The position numbers were made by a program, and so were the translations under genes. From assembly GCA_019359325.1 (NCBI GenBank), contig JAHHHN010000014.1:103112-167111 (forward strand): DNA of 64,000 bases. The letters run 5' to 3'. The notes beneath the pieces are model-generated. The model searched no databases. It saw only the letters and a list, made by a program, of their open reading frames with translations, and was not told the origin of the DNA. Positions 33,383-42,607 of this stretch are shown here, piece by piece; within the stretch, counting starts at the first letter, position 1, and each line of letters starts with the position of its first letter. The DNA is from Mojavia pulchra JT2-VF2 (GTDB lineage: Bacteria; Cyanobacteriota; Cyanobacteriia; Cyanobacteriales; Nostocaceae).

Positions 33383-36004
33383 ATGGAACCCATAGCTATT
33401 GTTGGTGTTGGTTGCCGTTTTCCCAAAGCTAAAAATCCTGAATCATTTTGGCATCTGTTGCATAATGGTATAGATGCGATCGCCCAAGTGCCAAAAGAGC
33501 GATGGGATATTGATGCCTTCTATCATCCAAATCCAGAAGCACCAGGAAAAATAAACACTCGTTGGGGTGGTTTTTTAGAGCAAGTAGATTGGTTTGATGC
33601 TGACTTTTTTGGAATTTCACGCGATGAGGTCGAGCATACAGACCCTCAACAGAGACTATTTTTAGAGGTAGCTTGGGAAGCCTTAGAAAATGCTGGCATA
33701 GTACCAACCAGTTTAGCTGGTAGCCAGACAGGAGTATTTATCGGTCTGTGTACCATCGACTACCATAGGCTTTTGTACAAAAATTTCTCCGCCATCGGCC
33801 CATATAGCGGTACTGGAACAACTCCCTGCATTACAGCCAACCGCTTATCCTATTTACTGGATTTGCGTGGCCCAAGTATGGCGGTAGATACTGCTTGCTC
33901 CTCATCTTTGGTTACAGTCCACTTAGCCTGCCAAAGCTTACGAAGCGGAGAATCAAATTTATGTCTAGCTGGAGGAGTGAACTTAATTCTATCCCCAGAT
34001 TCAACTATTTCCTCTTCTCAAACCCGCCTACTCTCGGCTAATGGCCGCTGTAAGACTTTTGATGCCAATGCTGATGGTTATGTCAGGGGAGAAGGATGTG
34101 GTGTCATCGTACTCAAGCGCCTTTCTGATGCCGTTAGAGATGGAGATAATATTCTCGCACTCATTAGAGGTTCAGCAGTTAATCAAGATGGGTTGAGTAA
34201 TAGTCTGACTGCACCTAACGGACTGGCTCAACAGGCGGTGATTCGCCAAGCTTTAGAAAATGCGAAAGTACGACCAGCAGAAATTAGCTATGTTGATGCT
34301 CACGCTGTTGGCACTTCTATAGGAGACGCGATCGAATTCAAAGCTTTAAAAGCAGTATTGATGGAGGGCCGCGAGCCAGATCAATCTTGTTGGATTGGCT
34401 CAGTCAAGACAAATATTGGCCATTTAGAAGCCGCTGGTGGAATTTCAGGTTTGATCAAAGTAGTCCTTTCACTACAACACGAAAAAATTCCGCCTCACTT
34501 GCATTTAGAGCAGCTTAATCCTTATATTTCTTTGACAAATACTACATTTTCAATTCCTACGGAAACTCAGGAATGGCCTCGTGGCAAGGAAAGACGTTTA
34601 GCTGGGGTAAGCGCGTTTGGTTTCGGCGGTACCAATGCTCATGTCATCTTAGAAGAAGCACCAGTATCAGCGCCAGAGCAGAGATATGTGGAACGTCCTC
34701 GACATTTAATCACCCTCTCAGCAAAAAGCGATTTGGCTTTGCAGGAGTTAGCACAAAGGTATGAATACTTTTTAGCGTCTCATCCTGAAGTATCGCTAGC
34801 AGATGTTTGCTTTACCACCAATACAGGACGCGCACATTTTGACCATCGGTTGTGCATAGTTACTGAATCTATTACGCAGTTACGCCAACAGTTAAGTGAT
34901 TTTATCGCTGAAAAGGAAACTGCTGGACTGTTGAAGGGTAAGGTAAAGAGCAGAAAGCGCCCAAAAATCGCCTTTGTATTCCCTGACGAGGGATTAGAAG
35001 ATTTCACAATCGGACGCCAACTTTATGAAACTCAGCCGACCTTTCGCCAAGCTATTGATCGCTGCGCTCAAATTCTTCAAGCTCACCTGGAAATACCTCT
35101 GTTAGATATTCTCTATCCAGAAGTTATTTCTGCTAATTCAAAATCCTACATCTCAAATCCCACATTAGCTCAACCCGCTCTGTTTGCCATAGAGTATGCT
35201 CTAGCTCAATTATGGCAGTCTTGGGGCATCACACCCAAAGTAGTTATGGGTTATGGTGTGGGTGAATATGTCGCTGCCTGTATTGCTGGTGTGTTCGACC
35301 TCAAATCGGCTCTGAAACTGGTTGCCCAAGGAAGCCGATTAATGCAAGCTTCTCTCCAGCCGGAAAAAACGTTTGAGGCTTTTGCAGATATCGCCAAAAC
35401 AGTTACCTACTCTCAACCTAAAATTCCCCTGATTTCTAACCCCACTGGCCAATTGGCGGCACCAGAAATAGCTACTTCGGAATATTGGTGTGATCATTGG
35501 CAACAGCCAGAGAAATTGGCTGCTGAGATAGAGGCTTTAGCAAATTATCAGGTAATTTTGGCGATGGCATCAAAACCAACTTCTCTACCAGAGGAAGTCG
35601 GAGTGTGCTTATCTAGCTTGTATCCAGAACAAGAAGATTGGCACTCAATCCTCCTGTGTTTAGGAGAATTATTTATCCGTGGAGTAGTTATCGACTGGTT
35701 TGGCTTTGATCGAGATTATCTGCGCCGTCGTCTCCATCTGCCAACTTATCCATTTCAACGCCAGCGCTACTGGTTTAAAACAACTGAAAATGGACACCAG
35801 GAAGCAGCCACATTACAACAAAAGACAGAAGCCCAGTTCTTTAACTTCTTACACCAGGGAGAAACCCAAAAAATAGCTCAGTTCCTCAAGGAGAAAGGCA
35901 ATTTCTCAGAAGCGCAAATGAAAATACTGCCAGAATTGCTAGCAGTATTAAAGCAAAATCAAGCGCAGGCAAACGGAACATCTGTTGAAAAAATTATCAG
36001 TTAA
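33383..36004 (+). CDS. Type I polyketide synthase: ketosynthase plus degenerate acyltransferase
   Basis: 873 residues from ATG 33383; TTG 33368 in frame is an alternative. The KS (residues ~1-430) is intact: MEPIAIVGVGCRFP, Cys172 in DTACSSSL, His307 in DAHAVGTSIGD, His347 in KTNIGHLEA. The following acyltransferase is broken: the nucleophile motif GHSxG reads GYGVGEYVA with Gly625 for Ser, and the sequence then jumps to IPLISNPTG, omitting the usual ~100-residue lobe with its SHAFHS histidine. The post-AT linker LPTYPFQRQRYWF remains. No ketoreductase, dehydratase or carrier is attached. It probably extends the chain using a malonyl group loaded in trans on the carrier encoded 17 bases downstream. 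Confidence 0.9.
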   Translation: MEPIAIVGVGCRFPKAKNPESFWHLLHNGIDAIAQVPKERWDIDAFYHPNPEAPGKINTRWGGFLEQVDWFDADFFGISRDEVEHTDPQQRLFLEVAWEALENAGIVPTSLAGSQTGVFIGLCTIDYHRLLYKNFSAIGPYSGTGTTPCITANRLSYLLDLRGPSMAVDTACSSSLVTVHLACQSLRSGESNLCLAGGVNLILSPDSTISSSQTRLLSANGRCKTFDANADGYVRGEGCGVIVLKRLSDAVRDGDNILALIRGSAVNQDGLSNSLTAPNGLAQQAVIRQALENAKVRPAEISYVDAHAVGTSIGDAIEFKALKAVLMEGREPDQSCWIGSVKTNIGHLEAAGGISGLIKVVLSLQHEKIPPHLHLEQLNPYISLTNTTFSIPTETQEWPRGKERRLAGVSAFGFGGTNAHVILEEAPVSAPEQRYVERPRHLITLSAKSDLALQELAQRYEYFLASHPEVSLADVCFTTNTGRAHFDHRLCIVTESITQLRQQLSDFIAEKETAGLLKGKVKSRKRPKIAFVFPDEGLEDFTIGRQLYETQPTFRQAIDRCAQILQAHLEIPLLDILYPEVISANSKSYISNPTLAQPALFAIEYALAQLWQSWGITPKVVMGYGVGEYVAACIAGVFDLKSALKLVAQGSRLMQASLQPEKTFEAFADIAKTVTYSQPKIPLISNPTGQLAAPEIATSEYWCDHWQQPEKLAAEIEALANYQVILAMASKPTSLPEEVGVCLSSLYPEQEDWHSILLCLGELFIRGVVIDWFGFDRDYLRRRLHLPTYPFQRQRYWFKTTENGHQEAATLQQKTEAQFFNFLHQGETQKIAQFLKEKGNFSEAQMKILPELLAVLKQNQAQANGTSVEKIIS

Positions 36005-36021
36005 AAGTTAAGGGAGTAAAG

Positions 36022-36321
36022 ATGACAACAAGTCAACATTCCAGCGCTCAAACGATGACAGCAGATGAAATTCAAGATTGGTTAGCCGATCAAATTGCTG
36101 AACAGTTAGGAATTGATGCTGATGAAATCGACATCAAGGTACCTTTCGATAGCTACGGTTTAGACTCAGTGCAAGCTATGAGCATTGCCAATTTAGGAAA
36201 ACAACGTTTTGGGCTGCAAATATCTCCATTATTAATGTGGAATTATCCTAATATTGATTCGCTGTCTCAGTACATAGCTGATGAATTAGAAACCTCGGAA
36301 TTAGAAACATTTGAAATTTAA
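36022..36321 (+). CDS. Acyl carrier protein, second
   Basis: 99 residues: EIQDWLADQIAEQLGIDADE as helix I and SYGLDSVQAMS with the phosphopantetheine Ser49, then SPLLMWNYPNIDSLSQYIA. GGGAG eight bases before ATG 36022 is a strong ribosome binding site. The gene is 17 bases behind the PKS gene and surely co-transcribed; it is the natural extender-unit or product carrier for that ketosynthase. It is a paralog of the carrier at 31367. Confidence 0.92.
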   Translation: MTTSQHSSAQTMTADEIQDWLADQIAEQLGIDADEIDIKVPFDSYGLDSVQAMSIANLGKQRFGLQISPLLMWNYPNIDSLSQYIADELETSELETFEI

Positions 36322-36467
36322 CCAATTTTGGCAGAAGGATTTCAATTTATATTCAAGATAATAGGCTTATTCCTTCTGCTATAACAATTAAGAAAACTGA
36401 GAAAATTTCCGCTATAGGCTTGCTACTCTTTGTGATATCTACCTTCAATTTGTACTGTTAAACTCCT

Positions 36468-38339
36468 ATGAATGTAGCAGAATTTTTGACAAACCTTAAC
36501 CAAAATGGTGTTCAATTGTGGGCTGATAATGATAAGCTAAAAGTTAATTCTCCCAAGGGTATATTAACACCACAATTGCAGGCAGATATAGCTGCACACA
36601 AAATAGAAATTCTCTCATTTTTACGTGACAACAATGAGTCTATCGATGACTCCTTGCTCATTGATGGGCCGGGACTAAGCCTGAATACAATTGGTCGTTT
36701 AATCGGTGGATTTTGCGGGCGATCGCCTATAGGCTTCAAAGCACCAATTATCGATCCTAAAGTCATGGCTAAACAGCTTAAAGTGACTTTTAGACCATTG
36801 CCAAAAGAATTTAAAAACTCCACAATCTTAAAATTTAGAGAAGAATTAGAACATAAACTCCAAAATTACGGAGTTCAAATCGTTTCTTGGGAAAAAGCGA
36901 CAAGAGAATTTCGCTATGAAATCAAGATTCCGCTAGTCAAGTGGAAAAAGACTATGCAAATGAGGGTAGTCAAAGCTGATATTAACGCAGTCATTGATGT
37001 AGAAAAGCCTCAATCAATGTTGGATAAAATCAAAAGCTTCGCAGCAGAAAAATTTTATCAAATATATTCTAAGTTTATTTTGAATCAGCAAAAAATCTCG
37101 GTTTCGACCATTGCAAGATTAATTGGTTGGGCTGAAGATCATGCAATTCAACGTCTGGAAGACCCTACATCTACACAAGTAATTTTACTTGCAGAATTAG
37201 ATAAAAAATTTGTTGATTCCCAAATTCCGTATCAACAAAAAATCGGCATTGGTGTAAATGCTTTAGTTAAGTCATTTTCTGAAATTATTATTGGTGTTTC
37301 GGAAGAAAATATTTCAATTTTAAATATGAACCTCTCAGACTCACTCTTTTCTAGAGATAAATTTGAGAATTTCGTGTTTAAATCATTGATTCCTAAAATA
37401 TATGTACCAATTGCGCCTCTACCAATGAGTCGATTTGAGGTAGGTAAATATAATCCTCAGCAATCAAAGTATGCTGCTAAGTTGATAGAGTTGAGTAAGA
37501 AATTAGCAGCTACAAGCTTATTTCCTTCTGGCTTTAAACTTGGTGAAATTATTAAAAGAAAATCTCATAGAGATATTGTTGACTCAATTGTCAATGGTAG
37601 AACAGGTGTTTCCTATGGTTTCGTAGCCTATGCGGAGCCGCCACAATACACTGGCGCTGTCGAAATATCCGAGAATGAGTGGAACAATTTATTATCTGTA
37701 GAAGGAATCAGTAGCGATGAAGTCCGTCAAAATCAAATAGGCAGGCGCTATGTCAAAACCAAAATAAAAGATCAATACTTTTATAAGCAAATTCCTGATA
37801 TTTGGCTAGTCGGCTCCCGCTCAGGCGCAAATAAGACAAACTTAGACCTTGAAAGTGACCTTCTGAGGATTGGTTTGCAAGACAAATTATATCTGCAATT
37901 ACCAGAGGGAATTGATCCAGCAGTAGCAGATATTAAACCATCTTACGATACTTATGTGATGGTGGCGATCGCGCTTGCCGCAGCCTTATACGCACCAGAA
38001 CTAATTAAAGACGGTGCGCCAATGATTCATTTTCACGGATATCCCTCAAGGCAGTGGTTTGAGTCAAACGAGGATTACGCTGGAGTCGAGAATGCCTCTG
38101 TACCTTGTGGCACTTACGAATCAGGAGTTTTTAACTTTCTGAGCATTCATAGCCTAGCTAACAAACATGACAATAACATTACCCTAGCCAGTTTGATCGA
38201 ACCAGATCACGGAACAAATATCATCACCAGCAATTTGGAGTATCTCTTAGCAAGATTAGAAGCTGGAATTCAACAGGAACAAATCGAATTAGGTGGCAAG
38301 CATTTCGCTTCTCTGAGCGAAAGTCTAGCTAATAACTGA
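36468..38339 (+). CDS. TubC-docking-domain protein with a large unrecognised enzyme-like region
   Basis: 623 residues. Residues 1-~52 (VAEFLTNLNQNGVQLWADND, KGILTPQLQADIAAHK, EILSFLR) match a TubC N-terminal docking domain, normally found at the start of NRPS/PKS subunits and used to bind a partner's C-terminus. The remaining ~570 residues match no family I know. A short motif repeats internally: LNTIGRLIGGF (residues ~71) and VSTIARLIGWA (~214). The C-terminal part has MIHFHGYPSRQWF, IHSLANKHDN and EPDHGTNII, which could place His/Asp residues in an active site. It ends 22 bases before the HetN-like reductase. Confidence 0.6.
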   Translation: MNVAEFLTNLNQNGVQLWADNDKLKVNSPKGILTPQLQADIAAHKIEILSFLRDNNESIDDSLLIDGPGLSLNTIGRLIGGFCGRSPIGFKAPIIDPKVMAKQLKVTFRPLPKEFKNSTILKFREELEHKLQNYGVQIVSWEKATREFRYEIKIPLVKWKKTMQMRVVKADINAVIDVEKPQSMLDKIKSFAAEKFYQIYSKFILNQQKISVSTIARLIGWAEDHAIQRLEDPTSTQVILLAELDKKFVDSQIPYQQKIGIGVNALVKSFSEIIIGVSEENISILNMNLSDSLFSRDKFENFVFKSLIPKIYVPIAPLPMSRFEVGKYNPQQSKYAAKLIELSKKLAATSLFPSGFKLGEIIKRKSHRDIVDSIVNGRTGVSYGFVAYAEPPQYTGAVEISENEWNNLLSVEGISSDEVRQNQIGRRYVKTKIKDQYFYKQIPDIWLVGSRSGANKTNLDLESDLLRIGLQDKLYLQLPEGIDPAVADIKPSYDTYVMVAIALAAALYAPELIKDGAPMIHFHGYPSRQWFESNEDYAGVENASVPCGTYESGVFNFLSIHSLANKHDNNITLASLIEPDHGTNIITSNLEYLLARLEAGIQQEQIELGGKHFASLSESLANN

Positions 38340-38361
38340 TAGCTGTTTACTGGTAAGCGAG

Positions 38362-39228
38362 ATGACAAGCATAGCAGGTAAGACAGTACTTTTAACAGGA
38401 GCCTCACGGGGAATTGGCGCATTTATTGCCCGTGAACTGGCAAAAAACCAAGCAACTGTAATTGGCGTTTCTCGTTCGCAAGAGAGACTCGATCAAGTCT
38501 GTGCAGAAGTTAATGCTATGGGTGGTAAAGGGATAGGCATTCCTTTTGACATCAGCAATGTAGAAAAACTACCAGTCTTGCTACAGCAAATTGAGCAGCT
38601 TACAGGTTCGGTTGATATTTTAATTAACAACGCTGGCATAGAAATATATCGAGCCTTTCAAGATTACTCCCTTGCAGATATTCAATCAGTCTTGTCAATC
38701 AATCTAGTTGCGGCGATGGAGTTAACTCGTTTGGTACTGCCGAATATGTTACATCAAGGTAGTGGCCACATTGTGAATATCGCCTCCCTAGCCGCAAAAA
38801 AGGGACATCCTTACGACAGTATTTATTCTGCCAGTAAAGCTGGTTTGCTGATGTGGACTGATGCTGTTAGGCAAGAGTTGACTGGTACTGGCGTGGGAAT
38901 TTCTACTATCTGTCCCGGCTATATTTCTGATCACGGACTGCTTGCTGATACAGGCGTAGCTGCACCCAGTTTAGCAGGCACATCTAAATCAGAAGATGTG
39001 GCTAAAGCGGTAGTCAGAGCGATAGGAAAAAACCAGGCTGAAGTAATTATCAATCAAAATTTTGTAACAGAAACTTTGACAAAACTGCTGTTTGCAGTTG
39101 AACAATTTTTTCCCAGATTTGGAGACTCAGTTAATCGCTGGATTGGAGTAACCAAGCTCAATCAATTGCGAATAGAAAATCACAAGCGCGTAGAAAACTT
39201 TCCTAAAAAATCAAGTTTAGTTCGATAA
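38362..39228 (+). CDS. HetN-like short-chain ketoacyl reductase, first
   Basis: The 288-residue SDR has the NADPH motif TGASRGIG (residues 12-19), LINNAGIE, and the catalytic YSASKAG. Overall order and length match the HetN/ketoacyl-reductase group of heterocystous cyanobacteria, including the C-terminal QLRIENHKR. HetN carries an RGSGR pentapeptide that suppresses heterocyst formation; here residues 131-136 are HQGSGH, so the signal is absent. It probably reduces the 3-ketoacyl group made by the ketosynthase at 33383, which lacks its own KR domain. Confidence 0.85.
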   Translation: MTSIAGKTVLLTGASRGIGAFIARELAKNQATVIGVSRSQERLDQVCAEVNAMGGKGIGIPFDISNVEKLPVLLQQIEQLTGSVDILINNAGIEIYRAFQDYSLADIQSVLSINLVAAMELTRLVLPNMLHQGSGHIVNIASLAAKKGHPYDSIYSASKAGLLMWTDAVRQELTGTGVGISTICPGYISDHGLLADTGVAAPSLAGTSKSEDVAKAVVRAIGKNQAEVIINQNFVTETLTKLLFAVEQFFPRFGDSVNRWIGVTKLNQLRIENHKRVENFPKKSSLVR

Positions 39229-39623
39229 GTAAGAATAACAAGACTGATGCAGCGGGTAGTTTCTTACCTTCGAGCGCTTCTGTAAATCCTTCACTAACGA
39301 TTATAGTGAATGCATTGCGTATAGGAGACCATTTACTCAAATTGCTCGCATGACGAGCGTTACCTAATAATTAACTTTCTTTTGTCATTATGGATTGACA
39401 AGAAAGTAAATAAAGTTGCTATTTACAGTTAGATAATTTTTTCCCAATTTAGAAATGTGGTTTATTAATATCTTTAACATAGTAGGTCTAAACCAAAGGA
39501 GTGTACAAAAATAAATGGCGTAGAAAATTTTGAGAAAAATCTAGTTGTCTTCAAAAAATAAAAATAAAAAAAGCTAAAACAGAAATAAACAGTAATAACA
39601 ATATACAGAGGAGTTTTGATTAA
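39229..39623. other. Intergenic region within the lipid locus
   Basis: 395 bases without a gene; the last part is very A-rich. GAGGAG at 39608-39613 serves the next start. A separate promoter for the glycosyltransferase is possible. Confidence 0.4.
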
Positions 39624-40802
39624 ATGAAAAAAGTATATTTCATAATATACGATATGGGCGCAGGCCATCGCAGCACTGCTAATGCTTTAAAAGAAGTTAT
39701 CGAAAAGCGAAAATTACCTTGGGACATACAAGTAGTAGAAGTTTTCAAAGAAGTATTTGAAACAACTACAAACCACTATATATATAACGAACTAATACTT
39801 AAAAAAAAGTGGGCGAAAATGATTAATGACCCACTATTAGTTCCTTTGTTTAGGTTGGTAATTAAGTTGCGCCATTCTGTTTGGCGAAACCTCCTAAGAA
39901 AATATTGGCGCGAACATCAGCCTGATCTAGTAGTTTCATTGCTCCCGCTAGTAAACCGAGTGCTTTACGAAAGCTTGCAGGCGGAACTGCCAGAAACTCC
40001 CTTTGTTACTTCGATTACAGATTTTGCTGATTGTCCACCTAACTTTTGGATAGAACCACAAGAGCAATTTCTCATCTGTCCTTCTCAAAGAGCAGTTCAG
40101 CAAGCACAATCTTTTGGTTATCCAGAACAGAGAATTTTTCGGACTTCTGGTGTAGTCATTCACCCGCGTTTTAATCAGCCTGTGACTGGCGATCGCTCCT
40201 TTGAAAGACAACGTTTAGGATTAGACCCAAATTTACCTACTGGGTTAGTCATATTTGGCAGTCATGGCTCAAAAGAAATGATCGAGATTGCTGAACGTTT
40301 AGAAAAGTCGTCGCTGAACTTGCAACTCATATTTATCTGCGGACGGAATGAAAAACTAGCACAAGATTTGCGAAATATTCCTAGTCGCTTTCCTAAGTAC
40401 GTTGAAGGATTTACAAAACAAATTCCCCACTACATGCATCTGTGCGATTTTTTCATTGGCAAACCGGGTAGTGTGGGTATCAGCGAGGCTATAGCAATGA
40501 ACCTGCCAGTAATTACAGAATGCAATAACATCACAACGCTATTTCAAGAACGGGCGAGCGCTGATTGGCTGGCGGATAATGGATTCGGTATTGTAGTCGA
40601 GAATTTTCGCGATATTAACAAAGCTGTTGCAGAACTAATCGAGCCTGAGAACTTTTCTCGCTATTGGAGTAATGTCAAAGCGTATAACAATCAAGCTGTA
40701 TTTGAAGTTGTTGATACTTTGGAAAGAATCCTCGAAAGCTCCTTGCCAGTTGCTGTTTCCCCCCAAGTTGATACCAGTAATCAGTTATCCTCGACGGTTT
40801 AA
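39624..40802 (+). CDS. GT28 (MGDG synthase-like) lipid glycosyltransferase
   Basis: The 392-residue GT-B enzyme begins IIYDMGAGHRSTANAL, the acceptor-side N-terminal signature of MGDG synthases and processive diacylglycerol glucosyltransferases. The C-terminal nucleotide-sugar lobe has LIFICGRNEKL, GFTKQIPHYMHLCDFFIGKPGSVGISEA and ITECNN. It should add a hexose to a lipid hydroxyl at the membrane face. Being framed by two HetN-like reductases and a ketosynthase, its acceptor is more likely the locus product than diacylglycerol, but that is inference. Confidence 0.85.
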   Translation: MKKVYFIIYDMGAGHRSTANALKEVIEKRKLPWDIQVVEVFKEVFETTTNHYIYNELILKKKWAKMINDPLLVPLFRLVIKLRHSVWRNLLRKYWREHQPDLVVSLLPLVNRVLYESLQAELPETPFVTSITDFADCPPNFWIEPQEQFLICPSQRAVQQAQSFGYPEQRIFRTSGVVIHPRFNQPVTGDRSFERQRLGLDPNLPTGLVIFGSHGSKEMIEIAERLEKSSLNLQLIFICGRNEKLAQDLRNIPSRFPKYVEGFTKQIPHYMHLCDFFIGKPGSVGISEAIAMNLPVITECNNITTLFQERASADWLADNGFGIVVENFRDINKAVAELIEPENFSRYWSNVKAYNNQAVFEVVDTLERILESSLPVAVSPQVDTSNQLSSTV

Positions 40803-40859
40803 AGCATCTATAAAATACTGCTGTATTTAGCCAAATACTAAAGATTCTGGAGGGTAAAT

Positions 40860-41687
40860 ATGAAAACCATAACAGGTAAAACAGTAGTTTTGACCGGAGC
40901 TTCAGGTGGCATCGGAGAATTTATTGCCCGCGCTTTAGCAAAAGAGCAGGCCACCGTAGTCGGCGTTTCTCGTTCTCAGGAAGGTCTAGATCGCATATGT
41001 GCTGAGGTGGAAGCCGCAGGTGGTAGAGGTATAAGTATTCGATTCGATGTCAGCAAACTGGAAGAATTACCCACCCTAGTGCAGCAGATTCATCAACTTG
41101 TAGGTTCAATCGATATTTTGATTAATAATGCTGCAATAGAAAAATACCGACCTTTCCAGGATTATACCTTAGAAGATACCCAATCTATATTGACTACAAA
41201 TCTTCTGGCTCCGATAGAGTTAACCCGTTTAGTACTGCCGACGATGTTAGACCGCAATAGTGGTCATATTGTGAATATAGCTTCTTTGGCTGGTAAAAAG
41301 GGAGCGCCTTATAACAGCATTTATTCAGCCAGTAAAGCTGGTTTAATTATGTGGTCGGATGCAATACAGCAGGAGCTAGCTGGTACTAATGTCGGGGTTT
41401 CAGTGGTCTGTCCTGGATATACCGATGCCGGAATGTTTCATGTACTAGACATCAAACCACCTAGTGCAGCGCATGTCGCTCAACCAACAGAAGTGGCAGA
41501 TGCAGTGCTTCAATCCATTAAGCAAAACCAGAAGGAAGTGATACTCGATGGAGTTGCTTCCAAAATTTTGTTTGCGATTTCACAGCTTTCTCCACAATTT
41601 GGGGATGCAGTTTTTCGGCAGGTGGGTGTGGTAGACGTAAACCAAAATTGCGCCCAAAGGCAAATGCATGTTGGAAATCTTGTTTGA
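40860..41687 (+). CDS. HetN-like short-chain ketoacyl reductase, second
   Basis: The 275-residue SDR is closely similar to the one at 38362: TGASGGIGEFIARALAKEQA, VSRSQEGLDRICAEV, LINNAAIEKYRPFQDY and YSASKAGLIMWSDA. At the site of HetN's RGSGR it has DRNSGH (residues 131-136). AGGGTAAAT before ATG 40860 gives a good ribosome binding site, 57 bases after the glycosyltransferase. Two such reductases could act at different chain positions or oxidation steps. Downstream sequence is decayed. Confidence 0.85.
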   Translation: MKTITGKTVVLTGASGGIGEFIARALAKEQATVVGVSRSQEGLDRICAEVEAAGGRGISIRFDVSKLEELPTLVQQIHQLVGSIDILINNAAIEKYRPFQDYTLEDTQSILTTNLLAPIELTRLVLPTMLDRNSGHIVNIASLAGKKGAPYNSIYSASKAGLIMWSDAIQQELAGTNVGVSVVCPGYTDAGMFHVLDIKPPSAAHVAQPTEVADAVLQSIKQNQKEVILDGVASKILFAISQLSPQFGDAVFRQVGVVDVNQNCAQRQMHVGNLV

Positions 41688-41814
41688 AATAAGACTGCAT
41701 CCACGCTTTTTATTTGGTAAATACATAACTTATGTTACTTAAAACCAAGAAAAAAAAATGGGATAATCTACCTTTTTATGTAAATTATTTAAATCAAATT
41801 TTTAGACAGTAAAT

Positions 41815-42219
41815 CGTAGTCTGCGCTTTCAATTCGAGACTTTGGATTAAGAATCCTATCAAGAAGTTGGTACATTTAACCACCCTAACGTCTACGATAT
41901 CACTCGCATAACTGAGTAGAAATACTTATCAGGGCAAACTTCTCCCAAGACTACCTTAGTGATGGAATATCCTCAAGCTTATGTACCAGGAAAAAATGAT
42001 CCTTATTATCCCATCCTGAATCAGAATAACCGCGATCGCCTCAATCTATATCTTAAAGAAATAGAAAACCTCAACGGTACAGTGTTGTTTGCTGGGCGAC
42101 TTGCGAATTACAAGTACTAGGACATGGATCAAGCTGTGGTTCGGGCGCTGGGTTTGTTTGAGAAAGAGATAGCTAGTTCAACACATCAGCAGGAACCAAG
42201 CAAGGTGCTCCATATTTAA
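41815..42219 (+). pseudogene. Decayed UDP-galactopyranose mutase gene (glf), 3' part
   Basis: Reading from CGT 41815 gives the C-terminal third of UDP-galactopyranose mutase: RSLRFQFETLD, NHPNVYDITRITE, MEYPQAYVPGKNDPYYPI, TVLFAGRLANYKY and DMDQAVVRALGLFEKEIA. The frame is broken by TAA 41848-41850 (likely a former Gln), TAG 41917-41919 and TAG 42118-42120 (between NYKY and DMDQ where a Tyr is expected). The N-terminal two thirds with the FAD-binding site are missing. UGM makes UDP-galactofuranose. Confidence 0.85.
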
Positions 42220-42277
42220 ATGCTAATAGCTACAAGTCAAAGATGAATTAACAACTTGAACAGAGATAGCGACGGTA

Positions 42278-42406
42278 ATGAATACAGATCGGGTTAAATT
42301 TATTAGACTAGTGGCAATGTGTTTCGCCCTTTTCATGAGTAGTTTTGATGATAATGTCATGAATATGGCGCTACCAAAAATTCAGATGAGTCAGGGTTCA
42401 GCCTAA
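42278..42406 (+). pseudogene. Fragment of an MFS (DHA2/EmrB-type) permease gene
   Basis: 42 residues from ATG 42278: a first membrane helix (LVAMCFALFMSSFDDNVMNM) followed by ALPKIQMSQGS, the usual N-terminus of drug:H+ antiporter-2 permeases (normally LDxTVVNVALPxI). The reading stops at TAA 42404, and no further helices follow. The Asp-Asn for the usual Asp-x-Thr and the early stop indicate a relic. Confidence 0.65.
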
Positions 42407-42469
42407 GCCCAACAATATAAAAAAATGAGTTAAAAGCTGCTCACATACTTATTTTTTAATTTTGAATGG

Positions 42470-42607
42470 TGGTTGCTTAGTTTAGCCGTGTCAGCAACTA
42501 CCACTATTGTTGAACTGATTGCCCCAAGAGGTACAGATAACTTTTTTATTCCTCTAGTTAATGCACTGGTCTGCTTGATATTTATCGTTTATGTTCGTCC
42601 TATATAA
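42470..42607 (+). pseudogene. Fragment resembling a phosphatidate cytidylyltransferase/dolichol-kinase-type protein
   Basis: The frame ending at TAA 42605 reads LAVSATTTIVELIAPRG and then TDNFFIPLVNALVCLIF, the C-terminal signature of membrane CTP-dependent lipid kinases and cytidylyltransferases (VExxxPRGxDN-IPL). No start and no N-terminal part exist. A further short hydrophobic frame follows up to about 42810 without a recognisable identity. Confidence 0.55.
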
